Below, piece by piece: positions 1-8,751 of a stretch of DNA of 64,000 bases. This stretch comes from an uncultured Devosia sp. (GTDB taxonomy: Bacteria > Pseudomonadota > Alphaproteobacteria > Rhizobiales > Devosiaceae): NCBI RefSeq assembly GCF_963517015.1, contig NZ_CAUQDV010000001.1:2486001-2550000 (forward strand), in the 5' to 3' direction. The first letter of the stretch is position 1; each line of letters opens with the position of its first letter. The notes below the pieces were generated by a model, which saw nothing but the letters and a program-made list of their open reading frames with translations, made no database searches and had not been told where the DNA came from. Made by a program: the position numbers and the translations under genes.

Positions 1-835
1 CGGCATAGGCAGCGACGCGCTCGAAGGCACGGGCGCCCCAGGTGATGAGCTTGCGACCCTCTTCGGTGCGCTGCGACATCGACGTCAGGCCATGGACCAC
101 GGCAATCAACCGGCGCCCGCCTTCATTGGTGGAAATGACCGAACCGTAACCCGCAGATTCCGTATGGCCGGTCTTGAGGCCGTCGACGCCAATGCCCATT
201 TCGACCAGCGAATTGCGGTTGGGCTGCTTGATGCCGTTCCACTCCATCTCCGGCTCGGAGAAGTAGTGATAATAGTCCGGAAATTCGCCGATCAGATAGC
301 GCCCCAGATCGGCCAGGTCGCGGGCCGTGACATGCATGGCCGGATCCGGCAGGCCGGTGGGATTGGTGAAATGGGAATCGGTCAGGCCGATCTCTTCGGC
401 CAGTTCGTTCATCATTGCGGCAAAGCTGCCTTCCGAGCCGGCAATGCCCTCAGCGAGAATGATGGCCGCGTCATTGCCCGACTGGATGATGACCGAGCGG
501 ACGAGATTTTCGACGCTGATCTTGGAATTAAGCTCGGCGAACATGGTCGAGCCGCCGGAGGATGCGCCGCCCGTGCGCCAGGCGTGCTCGGAGACAAAGA
601 ACTCGTCGCCCATCGAGACGCGGCCGTCGCGGATCTCGTGGAAGACCACGGCAATGGTCATGAGCTTGGCCATGCTGGCCGGCTCCATGGGCAGGTCGGC
701 ATCCTTCTGGAAGATGACCGTGCCGGATTCCTCGTCCATGAGGATGGCAAATTTCGCCTGGGTTTCGAACTGCGCCTGGGCCATGACCGGCGACGTCAGC
801 GCCAGCACTGTCGCTAAAACCTGCCAGATTTTCAT
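1..835 (-). CDS. dacF: D-alanyl-D-alanine carboxypeptidase (PBP5/6, S11 family), 3' end beyond window
   Basis: Periplasmic penicillin-binding protein that removes the terminal D-Ala of peptidoglycan pentapeptides. Translating from the ATG at 835 gives 278 codons without a stop to the window edge. It starts with a signal peptide ending near MAQAQ (residue 20). All three S11 active-site motifs are visible: SMAK at 54-57 (nucleophile Ser54), SGN at 119-121 and KTG at 221-223. Family members are near 380-400 aa, so the C-terminal part is missing. It lies 35 bp downstream of rlpA on the same strand, and the two cell-wall genes are probably cotranscribed. The symbol is by analogy; dacC would be an equally fair label. 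Confidence 0.93.
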   Translation of the reverse strand, partial: MKIWQVLATVLALTSPVMAQAQFETQAKFAILMDEESGTVIFQKDADLPMEPASMAKLMTIAVVFHEIRDGRVSMGDEFFVSEHAWRTGGASSGGSTMFAELNSKISVENLVRSVIIQSGNDAAIILAEGIAGSEGSFAAMMNELAEEIGLTDSHFTNPTGLPDPAMHVTARDLADLGRYLIGEFPDYYHYFSEPEMEWNGIKQPNRNSLVEMGIGVDGLKTGHTESAGYGSVISTNEGGRRLIAVVHGLTSMSQRTEEGRKLITWGARAFERVAAYA

Positions 836-870
836 GCTGCCCCCTCGCGGGCTTCTGCCCGCCTGTTCGT

Positions 871-1908
871 CTAGTCGAGTTTTATGTCAGCCAGACCCAT
901 ATCGCGAGCCATCTGGACTACATCATTGCGTGATACGCCGGGCTTGAGCCAAGTCAGAGACAGCTGGGTTTCGTTGCGGCCATCGACCGTCACGGGCTCT
1001 TCGCTCACGGCGCCGAGGATGGCGAATTGCTCGGACATGGCCACGGCATTGTCATAGCTGGCAAAGCTGCCCAGCTTGATATCGACAGTGCGCGCATCAG
1101 CGGACATGGACTGCGCCCAATCGTTGAGACTTGGCGCAGCGGTGCCGACTGCATTCACAGCGGCAAAGGCGGTGCCGATATTGGCATCAGCCTGCTCGGG
1201 CGTGGTGTCTGCATAGGAGAAGAGGCTACCAAAGAAATTGCCGGCCATGTCGGCTAGGCTATTGGTGCCGTCGTTATAGGCGAATTGGGTTTCGCTCTGA
1301 TAGGCCGGGCCGGAATAGCTGGCGACGAGCTGGCGGGTATCATCGCCTTCGAGCGGCGCCGGACCGACATATTCGGCCCTGATCTGGGTCGAGCCATTGT
1401 TGACATAGCCCAGCATGGTGGCCGCGCGGTAGCTGAGATCCATGATGCGGCCGGACATGTAGGGCCCGCGATCATTGACGCGCACGATCACCGAGCGACC
1501 GTTTTCTTCATTGGTGACGCGGACATAGCTCGGCAGCGGCAGGGTCGGATGGGCGCCGGTGATGGCATTGGCCGAGAAGATTTCGCCATTGGCGGTGCGG
1601 CGACCATGGAAGTCCGAGCCATACCAGGAGGCACCGCCTGAAGCGACGTAATTGGGCTGTTCGGCGGGCGTATAGACAACGCCGCGCACCGTATAGGGCT
1701 TGCCAACCTGATAACGGCCGCCACCCTTGGGCGGATTGGGGTGGGAGCTGACGCGGGGCGACGACGAGACGCCAAATTCGGAGGATGTGAAGGCAGCACG
1801 CTTGACGGTTGCACCCGTTCCACCAGTCGCACAGGCGGCGATCATGGGGGCAAGCAGGGATGTCAGGGCGACAAGGCGGATGGCTTTACGCCAGTGGATC
1901 GTCGTCAC
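871..1908 (-). CDS. rlpA: RlpA-like septal lipoprotein (DPBB + SPOR)
   Basis: 345 aa. RlpA proteins bind denuded septal glycan and in some bacteria act as lytic transglycosylases. A lipoprotein signal with lipobox MIAAC (Cys26) is followed by a low-complexity linker. The double-psi beta-barrel at about 91-182 contains the family signature NDRGPY (145-150), whose Asp is the presumed catalytic residue. A C-terminal SPOR domain (about 274-345) should target the protein to division-site peptidoglycan. It is the upstream gene of the pair with the D,D-carboxypeptidase. The domain order is typical, so confidence is high, but enzyme activity as opposed to a structural role cannot be read from sequence. 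Confidence 0.93.
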   Translation of the reverse strand: MTTIHWRKAIRLVALTSLLAPMIAACATGGTGATVKRAAFTSSEFGVSSSPRVSSHPNPPKGGGRYQVGKPYTVRGVVYTPAEQPNYVASGGASWYGSDFHGRRTANGEIFSANAITGAHPTLPLPSYVRVTNEENGRSVIVRVNDRGPYMSGRIMDLSYRAATMLGYVNNGSTQIRAEYVGPAPLEGDDTRQLVASYSGPAYQSETQFAYNDGTNSLADMAGNFFGSLFSYADTTPEQADANIGTAFAAVNAVGTAAPSLNDWAQSMSADARTVDIKLGSFASYDNAVAMSEQFAILGAVSEEPVTVDGRNETQLSLTWLKPGVSRNDVVQMARDMGLADIKLD

Positions 1909-2103
1909 GGTACGCGTACTCTTACACTAGTCACAATGCGAGTGCAGACCATAGCGCGGCCAGATTGCACTCGCGCGTATCGTCATTCAATCTGGTTTCG
2001 GTCCGGTTAAAGACAATGAAGTCTTAGCGTCGCGACAAGCATTTGATGCTAGTGCGGGACAGGTGAAGGGCAAAGCGATCCCGATCCGCTCTTGCGAAAT
2101 TAC

Positions 2104-2127
2104 AGACATAAAGATATCTTTATGTCT
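2104..2127. promoter_or_regulatory. Perfect 24-bp palindromic operator upstream of metH
   Basis: AGACATAAAGAT is followed directly by its exact reverse complement. It lies 26 bp before the first metH ATG, in an otherwise unremarkable 245-bp gap. The ATAAAGATATCTTTAT core resembles operators of ArsR-family regulators of methionine/SAH metabolism (SahR type). That assignment is an inference; the palindrome itself is seen directly. No regulator gene of that kind lies beside metH here. I found no fold resembling a SAM or SAH riboswitch in the gap. Confidence 0.7.
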
Positions 2128-2153
2128 TCTGACAGGCCCCAAGTTCAAGGTAG

Positions 2154-5100
2154 ATGGCGATGAGCCAAGTCAATGATGCCCATATTCCCGACTGGAACGA
2201 GGTCCGCGCTGCGCTGACCAAGGCTGCGCAGGAGCGCATCCTGATTCTGGACGGCGCCATGGGCACCATGATCCAGCGCCAGAAACTGACCGAGGAAAAT
2301 TTCCGCGGTGAGCGCTTCAAGGACTGGACCTTGCCGCTGCAGGGCAACAATGACCTGCTGGTGATCACCGAGCCGCAGATCATCGAGGATATCCACTACC
2401 AGTATTTCATTGCTGGGGCCGATATCGCCGAGACCAATACCTTCTCCGCCACCTCGGTGGCCCAGGCTGATTATGCCTGCGAGAGCGCGGTCTATGACAT
2501 CAACTATCAGGGCGTGGTGGTTGCCCGCCGTGCCGCGCTGCGCGCCGAGCAGACCGACGGCCGCCGCCGCTTCGTGGCTGGCGCGATCGGGCCGACCAAC
2601 AAGACCTCGTCCATGTCAACGGACGTAACCAGTCCCGGTTTCCGCTCGATCACCTTTGATCAGCTGGTGGAAGCCTATGGCGAGGCCATCGAAGGCCTGG
2701 TCGATGCGGGCGCCGACCTGCTGCTGTTCGAAACCATTACCGATACGCTCAACACCAAGGCCGGCATCTTTGCCGCCCAGCGGCTGTTCGAGGCACGCGG
2801 TATCGACGTGCCGATCATGATTTCGGGCACGATCACCGATCTCTCCGGCCGCACCCTGTCCGGCCAGACGCCGACCGCCTTCTGGTATTCGGTGCGCCAC
2901 GCCAATCCGCTGACCATCGGGCTGAACTGCGCGCTGGGTGCCAATGCCATGCGCGCCCATCTTGGCGAGCTCAGCGACGTCGCCGACACCTATATCTGCG
3001 CCTATCCCAATGCTGGCCTGCCCAATGCTTTCGGCCAGTATGACGAGAGCCCGGACTATATGGCCGAGCAGGTCGAAGGCTTCGCACAGGCTGGCTATCT
3101 CAATATCGTGGGCGGCTGCTGCGGCTCCACGCCGGACCATATTGCGGCCATCGCCAAGGCGGTCAGCAAATATCCGCCGCGCGAAGTGCCGGAAGCCGAG
3201 CCCTTCCTGCGGCTGGCCGGGCTGGAGCCCTTCACGCTGACCAAGGACATTCCTTTCGTCAATGTGGGCGAGCGTACCAACGTTACCGGCTCTGCCCGCT
3301 TCCGCAAGCTGATCACAGCCGGCGACTATACCGCGGCGCTCGATGTTGCGCGCGACCAGGTGGCCAATGGCGCGCAGGTTATCGACATCAACATGGATGA
3401 GGGCCTGATCGACAGTAAGCAGGTGATGATCGAGTTCCTCAACCTGCTGGCCGCCGAACCCGACATCGCCAAGGTGCCGCTGATGATCGACTCGTCCAAG
3501 TGGGACGTGATCGAGGCCGGCCTCAAATGCGTGCAGGGCAAGGCGCTGGTCAATTCCATCTCGATGAAGGAAGGCGAGGAGCAGTTCCTGCACCACGCCC
3601 GCCTCGTGCGCGCCTATGGCGCGGCCGTCGTGGTCATGGCCTTCGACGAAAAGGGCCAGGCCGACACGCAGGCGCGCAAGGTGGAAATCTGTACGCGGGC
3701 CTACAAGCTTCTCACCGAAGAAGTCGGCTTTCCGCCGGAAGATATCGTGTTCGATCCCAACGTCTTCGCGGTGGCGACGGGCATTGAAGAGCACAATAAT
3801 TACGGCAATGACTTCATTGGCGCGACCAAGGAAATCGTCGCCACCCTGCCCCACGTGCATATTTCGGGCGGTATCTCGAACCTGAGCTTCTCGTTCCGCG
3901 GCAATGAGCCGGTGCGCGAGGCCATGCATGCGGTATTTCTGTACTATGCCATCCAGAATGGCATGGACATGGGCATCGTCAATGCCGGGCAGCTGGCGGT
4001 CTATGAAAGCATCGATCCGGAGCTGCGCGACGCCTGCGAGGACGTGATCCTCAACCGTAACCCGGAGGCGACCGATCGTCTGCTGGCGCTGGCCGAACGC
4101 TATCGCGGCACGGCCGGCAAGGAAGCGGCGGCCAAGGACCTGAGCTGGCGCGAAAAGTCGGTGGAAGACCGCATCGCCCATGCACTGGTCAACGGCATCA
4201 CCGAATATATCGACGCCGATACCGAAGAAGCGCGCCAGAAATTGCCGCGTCCGCTGCATGTGATCGAGGGACCGCTGATGAGCGGCATGTCGATCGTTGG
4301 CGACCTGTTCGGCTCGGGCAAGATGTTCTTGCCGCAGGTGGTGAAATCGGCCCGTGTGATGAAGCAGGCCGTGGCGCTGCTGCTGCCCTATATGGAAGCC
4401 GAGAAGAATGCCGACGGCAATGCCACCGGCCGCCAGAGCGCCGGCAAGGTGCTGATGGCGACGGTCAAGGGCGACGTGCACGATATCGGCAAGAACATCG
4501 TCGGCGTGGTCCTCTCCTGCAACAATTACGAGATCATCGATCTGGGCGTGATGGTGCCGACGGCGAAGATTCTCGAGGTCGCCAAGACCGAGAATGTCGA
4601 CATCATCGGGCTCTCGGGCCTGATCACGCCGTCACTGGACGAAATGGTGCATGTGGCCGCGGAAATGGAGCGCGAAGGTTTCGACATTCCGCTGCTGATC
4701 GGCGGGGCGACGACCAGCCGCGTGCATACGGCGGTGAAGATCCATCCGCGCTACAATGCCGGCCAGGCCGTGCATGTGAACGACGCCAGCCGCGCCGTCG
4801 GCGTGGTGGGGAGCCTGCTCTCGAAAGACAGCAAGGTCAGCTTCATCGCCGACATTCGTGCCGAATATGCCAAGGCTGCGGCAGCGCATGAACGCGCCGA
4901 AGCCGAGAAGAAGCGCGTGCCGCTGGCCGATGCTCGCGCCAATAGCTTCAAGCCCGACTGGACCGGCTACACGCCACCCAAGCCGAGCTTTCTGGGCACG
5001 AAAGTGTTCGACGACGTCGATCTGGCCGAGCTGGCCAAGTATATCGACTGGACGCCCTTCTTCCAGACCTGGGAGCTCAAGGGCCGCTATCCGGCGATCC

Positions 5101-5912
5101 TCGAAGACGAGCGCCAGGGTGAGGCCGCGCGCCAGCTCTGGGCCGATGCGCAGAAGATGCTGAAGCAGATCGTGGACGAAAAGTGGTTCAAGCCACGTGG
5201 CGTCGTGGGTTTCTGGCCAGCCAATCAGGTGGGCGATGATATCGCGCTTTACACCAATGAGGGCCGCGACGAGGAGATCGCCAAACTCTTCACGCTGCGC
5301 CAGCAGCTCAGCAAGCGCGATGGCAAGGCGCATATGGCGCTGAGCGACTTCGTCGCGCCGGCCGGCACGCCCGACTATATGGGTGCCTTCGTCGTGACGG
5401 CGGGGCTCGAGGAAGTGGCAATCGCCGAAAGGTTCGAGGCGCAGAATGACGATTACTCGTCCATTCTGGTGAAAGCCCTGGCCGACCGTTTTGCCGAGGC
5501 GTATGCCGAACAGATGCACCAGCGGGTCCGCAAGGAATACTGGGGCTATGGCGCCGACGAGACTTTTGGCCCGGACGAGCTGGCTGGCGAACCCTACCAG
5601 GGCATCCGTCCGGCGCCAGGCTATCCCGCCCAGCCCGACCATACGGAAAAGACCACGCTGTTCCGCCTGCTCGATGCCGAGAAAAACGCCGGCGTCACCC
5701 TGACCGAGAGCTATGCCATGTGGCCCGGCTCATCGGTGTCCGGCCTCTATTTCAGCCACCCGGAAAGCTATTATTTCGGCGTGGCCAAGGTCGAGCGCGA
5801 TCAGGTGGTCGACTATGCCGAGCGCAAGAATATGCCGGTGGCAGAAGTGGAACGCTGGCTGGGGCCGATCCTCAACTATATTCCGGGCCCGGCGATCGTG
5901 GCGGCGGAGTAG
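2154..5912 (+). CDS. metH: Cobalamin-dependent methionine synthase
   Basis: 1252 aa, full length for MetH. It transfers methyl from 5-methyl-THF to homocysteine through methylcobalamin. Domains in order: homocysteine/zinc domain about 20-345 with zinc cysteines Cys259, Cys322 and Cys323 (GLNC, GGCCGS); pterin domain about 365-640; helical cap and B12 Rossmann domain about 665-905 with the cobalt-ligand motif DVHDIG (His776); SAM-dependent reactivation domain about 930-1250 with RPAPGYP. In that last motif the usual PACPDH reads PAQPDH. Two ATGs (2154 and 2160) fit. A weak AAGG at 2147-2150 is 9 bp before the second and only 3 bp before the first, so 2160 may be the true start. Monocistronic behind the palindromic operator. 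Confidence 0.98.
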   Translation: MAMSQVNDAHIPDWNEVRAALTKAAQERILILDGAMGTMIQRQKLTEENFRGERFKDWTLPLQGNNDLLVITEPQIIEDIHYQYFIAGADIAETNTFSATSVAQADYACESAVYDINYQGVVVARRAALRAEQTDGRRRFVAGAIGPTNKTSSMSTDVTSPGFRSITFDQLVEAYGEAIEGLVDAGADLLLFETITDTLNTKAGIFAAQRLFEARGIDVPIMISGTITDLSGRTLSGQTPTAFWYSVRHANPLTIGLNCALGANAMRAHLGELSDVADTYICAYPNAGLPNAFGQYDESPDYMAEQVEGFAQAGYLNIVGGCCGSTPDHIAAIAKAVSKYPPREVPEAEPFLRLAGLEPFTLTKDIPFVNVGERTNVTGSARFRKLITAGDYTAALDVARDQVANGAQVIDINMDEGLIDSKQVMIEFLNLLAAEPDIAKVPLMIDSSKWDVIEAGLKCVQGKALVNSISMKEGEEQFLHHARLVRAYGAAVVVMAFDEKGQADTQARKVEICTRAYKLLTEEVGFPPEDIVFDPNVFAVATGIEEHNNYGNDFIGATKEIVATLPHVHISGGISNLSFSFRGNEPVREAMHAVFLYYAIQNGMDMGIVNAGQLAVYESIDPELRDACEDVILNRNPEATDRLLALAERYRGTAGKEAAAKDLSWREKSVEDRIAHALVNGITEYIDADTEEARQKLPRPLHVIEGPLMSGMSIVGDLFGSGKMFLPQVVKSARVMKQAVALLLPYMEAEKNADGNATGRQSAGKVLMATVKGDVHDIGKNIVGVVLSCNNYEIIDLGVMVPTAKILEVAKTENVDIIGLSGLITPSLDEMVHVAAEMEREGFDIPLLIGGATTSRVHTAVKIHPRYNAGQAVHVNDASRAVGVVGSLLSKDSKVSFIADIRAEYAKAAAAHERAEAEKKRVPLADARANSFKPDWTGYTPPKPSFLGTKVFDDVDLAELAKYIDWTPFFQTWELKGRYPAILEDERQGEAARQLWADAQKMLKQIVDEKWFKPRGVVGFWPANQVGDDIALYTNEGRDEEIAKLFTLRQQLSKRDGKAHMALSDFVAPAGTPDYMGAFVVTAGLEEVAIAERFEAQNDDYSSILVKALADRFAEAYAEQMHQRVRKEYWGYGADETFGPDELAGEPYQGIRPAPGYPAQPDHTEKTTLFRLLDAEKNAGVTLTESYAMWPGSSVSGLYFSHPESYYFGVAKVERDQVVDYAERKNMPVAEVERWLGPILNYIPGPAIVAAE

Positions 5913-5926
5913 AGTTTTTTGCTGGG

Positions 5927-6042
5927 TACCCCCACCTAACCTCCCCCTTATAGGGGGAGGGACTGCGCGGTGGATTAGGCGAGATGGTGCCCCGAACTCG
6001 ATCTGATCCCTCCCCCTATCAGGGGGAGGTTAGGTGGGGGTA
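5927..6042. repeat. 116-bp inverted-repeat element, family B-like
   Basis: The ends (5927-5949 and 6020-6042) are long inverted repeats beginning TACCCCCACCTAACC and ending with its complement. Each arm also contains a small palindrome of the form CCTCCCCC-nnnn-GGGGGAGG. The mini-palindromes relate it to the elements at 32892 and 53270, but the core differs. It lies between metH and a TTG-started gene whose purine-rich leader is provided by the right arm. Confidence 0.8.
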
Positions 6043-6047
6043 TCCTC

Positions 6048-6395
6048 TTGAACATAAAGCTCGATCCCATCCCCGTGACGCTGATCACCGAGCCTGGCCA
6101 GCTTGTGCCGCTCGACGGGGATACAGCCCTGCTCCGCCTGCCCGCCAATAGCGGGCATGGTCATGCCGACGGAACATCCTGCGTTGCCTGCGCGGCGCAG
6201 CTCGATGTGCGGGCGCAGCTGTTCAATCTGCTGGAAGGCGCCAGGCAGGGTCTTCGCCCAGCTTTTAGCAAGGTGGTGGTCGATGCCAGCGCCGTCGCCG
6301 ACCACAGCAAGGTCGTGGACGCGCTGACCGGCCGATTGCCGGCGCAGGCTCTGCGTGACCATACGGTCGCGCGGCGGTTCTATCTGGCAGGCTAG
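6048..6395 (+). CDS. CobW/COG0523-like mini-protein without a P-loop
   Basis: 115 aa from TTG 6048; GTG 6075 is an alternative, and there is no in-frame ATG. The layout mirrors the core of COG0523 metallochaperone GTPases. PVTLIT (10-14) matches the strand before Walker A, but the GKTTL loop is absent. SCVACA (44-49) sits where the CxCC metal motif would be. PAFSKVVVDASAVAD (71-85) matches the Walker B/switch region usually written FDRVVIETTGLADP. GTP binding is therefore unlikely; Cys45 and Cys48 plus a His-rich GHGHADG (36-42) suggest a metal-binding remnant. The family match is my reading by eye. It follows metH, a zinc- and B12-dependent enzyme. Its end is 4 bp from the convergent barrel gene. 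Confidence 0.65.
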   Translation: MNIKLDPIPVTLITEPGQLVPLDGDTALLRLPANSGHGHADGTSCVACAAQLDVRAQLFNLLEGARQGLRPAFSKVVVDASAVADHSKVVDALTGRLPAQALRDHTVARRFYLAG

Positions 6396-6399
6396 TGCC

Positions 6400-7029
6400 T
6401 CAGAAGTGGTAACGCAGGCCGACCGTATTGGCGTTGGAGCCTTCGCCCATGCCGCCCAGGGTTTCCCAGCCGCCCGAGCGATGCTGCAGGCGATAGAAGA
6501 TTTCCACATTGGGATTGGAATTGAACGACAGGCTCAATTCCGGCGCCATGTAGAACAGGAAACTGCTGTCACCGCCGCCACGCGAAATCTCGCGATCGAT
6601 CTCCACATCAAGCGGCGATGAGGTCGCGGAAAAGCCACCGGTGACGCTGGCTGAAACCTTGACGGTGTCGTTGTGCACGAAACCATCGGCACGGATCACC
6701 GCACCCGCCCAGACTTCGCCCGACACATCGGGCCCCTTGCGCAGCGAGGCGCCGGCCTCGATGCCGAGTTTGAGGCCATTGTCCTGGCCATAGACGAATT
6801 TCTGTACGCCGCCGCCCAGGATATAGGCGTTCTGATAGTCGGTGCCGATGACGTTGAAGGTTTCGCCAACCGATTCCGAGCTGAACAGGCCCCCGAAGAC
6901 AAACACATTGCTGTCCTCCAGCCACCAGGGCGTGGTGGAATCAAAGTTCGCGGCCTGATCCTGGCCATGGGCGGACGCCATGGTTGCGACAAGGGCGACA
7001 ACGGCAAGGGACACACGAAACGTCAACAA
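6400..7029 (-). CDS. Outer-membrane beta-barrel, PagL-like lipid A deacylase family
   Basis: 209 aa with a signal peptide ending at about ASAHGQ (residue 23), alternating hydrophobic strands and a terminal aromatic (RYHF) typical of outer-membrane barrels. Near the C-terminus, QHRSGG (182-187) followed by GEGSN gives His183, Ser185 and Glu196. Their spacing resembles the PagL catalytic triad, which removes the 3-O-linked acyl chain from lipid A. The start is probably TTG 7029 with a GAGG four bases upstream; a downstream TTG or GTG is possible. If the triad alignment is wrong, it is simply an uncharacterised barrel. Confidence 0.68.
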   Translation of the reverse strand: MLTFRVSLAVVALVATMASAHGQDQAANFDSTTPWWLEDSNVFVFGGLFSSESVGETFNVIGTDYQNAYILGGGVQKFVYGQDNGLKLGIEAGASLRKGPDVSGEVWAGAVIRADGFVHNDTVKVSASVTGGFSATSSPLDVEIDREISRGGGDSSFLFYMAPELSLSFNSNPNVEIFYRLQHRSGGWETLGGMGEGSNANTVGLRYHF

Positions 7030-7147
7030 ACTACCTCGGGAATCTGATCGCCGTAGTTAGGGGCGACATCCCTAACATTACATTATCCGGGCGAGAAAAT
7101 GGCAGACAAGAGATTGTCGCACCGCAAGAATTGATCGGAACCGGCCT

Positions 7148-7699
7148 TCAGGCCGTCTCGAAACGCCTGAGCGGGGTATCGGCGCGCAGATAGAGCGGAT
7201 GCTTGGGCGAGCCATCGGCATTGGTGCCGAAACACCAGAGATCGACGCCATCGGCCCGCAGCGCCGCCACAAGCTCCCGACCTGCCGGCGCCAGCGCCTT
7301 GTTGAGCTTGCCGTGGCAGAGGACGACGAAATCAGCACCTGCCGCCGCTTTGCGGATGGCCGGAATATTGGCGTCCGACACGGCCACGACACCCGGCGCG
7401 AGAAGCATTTTCGGATCGGTGGCGCGATAGTCGCCAACATTGGCCTTGACCATGGCGGCGTAGCCTTCGCGGTTGGCGAAGGTCCATTCGCGGGCGCAGG
7501 TCGGGTCATTGACCGTGGCGTCGGCCGTCGACGGGTTCATGCCGATGAAGAGGACGTAGCGGTCGGGAAAGCTATCGCCCGACCAGCGCCGCATCAGCTG
7601 GCGATATTTGCCATCGTCGCTGAAGGTCGCGTCGCCCTTGACGCCCGGCATCAGGGCCAGGCGGACCTTGCCGCCTGGATCGTGACTGTCGACGCTCAT
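7148..7699 (-). CDS. DUF1643 domain protein
   Basis: 183 aa with the DUF1643 hallmark IGMNPSTAD at about 52-60, followed by NDPTCAR and a later LCHGK. The family is uncharacterised; its Rossmann-like fold vaguely resembles uracil-DNA glycosylases, but no function is established. Its ATG overlaps the TGA of folD as ATGA (7696-7699), so translation is probably coupled to folD. No signal peptide or membrane segment is seen. Function unknown. Confidence 0.88.
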   Translation of the reverse strand: MSVDSHDPGGKVRLALMPGVKGDATFSDDGKYRQLMRRWSGDSFPDRYVLFIGMNPSTADATVNDPTCAREWTFANREGYAAMVKANVGDYRATDPKMLLAPGVVAVSDANIPAIRKAAAGADFVVLCHGKLNKALAPAGRELVAALRADGVDLWCFGTNADGSPKHPLYLRADTPLRRFETA

Positions 7700-8598
7700 G
7701 CGGTGAGGTCGCTCGGCGGCACGAGGCCGTTGATCAGCGAGGCCGTGGTGACCGTATTGGCAAGAAGGCAGGCGATGGTCATCGGGCCGACGCCACCGGG
7801 AACGGGCGTGATGGCACCGGCGACTTCGGCAACTTGCTTGAAATCCACGTCGCCCAGCAGGCGCGTCTTGCCCGGACCGCGCTCGGGCGCGTCGATGCGG
7901 TTGATGCCGACGTCGATGACCGTGGCACCCGGCTTGATCCAGTCGCCCTTGATCATTTCGGGACGACCGACCGCGGCGATGACGATATCGGCCTGGCGAA
8001 CGATGCCGGGCAGGTCCTGGGTACGGGAATGGGCCATGGTGACGGTGCAGTTCTCGCGCAACAGCAGCTGGGCAATCGGCTTGCCGACGAGGTTGGAGCG
8101 ACCAACGACCACGGCATGGAGACCGGAGAGATCGCCCAGCGCGTCACGCAGCAGCATCAGGCAGCCGAGCGGCGTGCAGGACACCGGGCCCGGCAGGCCG
8201 ATGGCCAGTTTGCCGACGCTGGCAGGGGTAAAGCAATCAACGTCCTTGGAGGGGTCGATCGTGTTGATGATCTTGAGCGGATCGATCTGCTTGGGCACCG
8301 GCAGCTGCACCAGAATGCCGTGGATGGCCGGATCGGCATTGAGCTTTTCAACCAGCGCCAGCACCTCGGCTTCGCTCGTATCCTCGGGCAGTTCATACTT
8401 TTCAGAGTGCATGCCCATTTCGACGGTCTGCTTGGCCTTTTGCGCCACATAGACCTGGCTGCCGGGATCATGGCCGACAATCACCACGGCAAGGCCGGGG
8501 GTGATGCCATGCTCGGACTGGAGGCGCTCCACATGGCCCTTGATGCGACCACGAAGCCCCTCGGCGAAGCCTTTTCCGTCGATGATTTTTGTACTCAT
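7696..8598 (-). CDS. folD: Methylenetetrahydrofolate dehydrogenase / cyclohydrolase
   Basis: 300 aa from ATG 8598; an upstream extension of the frame is not supported. It is a bifunctional cytosolic enzyme of one-carbon metabolism, oxidising 5,10-methylene-THF and hydrolysing methenyl-THF to 10-formyl-THF. The active-site Tyr50-x3-Lys54 (YVAQK) is present, with VDCFTP, the NADP-binding VVGRSNLVGKP and the C-terminal PVPGGVGPMT. Length is normal. It is the first gene of a two-gene unit with the DUF1643 gene. It supplies the C1 pool that MetH, a few kb away on the other strand, draws on. Confidence 0.97.
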   Translation of the reverse strand: MSTKIIDGKGFAEGLRGRIKGHVERLQSEHGITPGLAVVIVGHDPGSQVYVAQKAKQTVEMGMHSEKYELPEDTSEAEVLALVEKLNADPAIHGILVQLPVPKQIDPLKIINTIDPSKDVDCFTPASVGKLAIGLPGPVSCTPLGCLMLLRDALGDLSGLHAVVVGRSNLVGKPIAQLLLRENCTVTMAHSRTQDLPGIVRQADIVIAAVGRPEMIKGDWIKPGATVIDVGINRIDAPERGPGKTRLLGDVDFKQVAEVAGAITPVPGGVGPMTIACLLANTVTTASLINGLVPPSDLTA

Positions 8599-8751
8599 GT
8601 CGGCCCCGATCTGATGATGTGGTGATGGGGGTGACATAAGGGATGCAGGGTGATCCGTCCATGGTTTTGGGGACTTGGATGCAGCCAAATGAGATGGGCG
8701 GCCGCCCGCAGAGCATCTGGTAATTTTGTCCCCCATGGGTTACACTACAAC

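Noticed and set aside
92..817. 241-aa open frame on the plus strand at the window start
   Set aside because: Antisense to the D,D-carboxypeptidase, whose SMAK, SGN and KTG motifs read cleanly on the minus strand.
1909..2153. SAM or SAH riboswitch upstream of metH
   Set aside because: No conserved riboswitch core or multi-helix fold could be drawn; the perfect palindrome explains regulation better.
2616..4481. 621-aa open frame antisense to metH
   Set aside because: It lies wholly opposite an unmistakable metH, has a His/Arg-rich composition typical of antisense frames in GC-rich DNA, and shows no domain.
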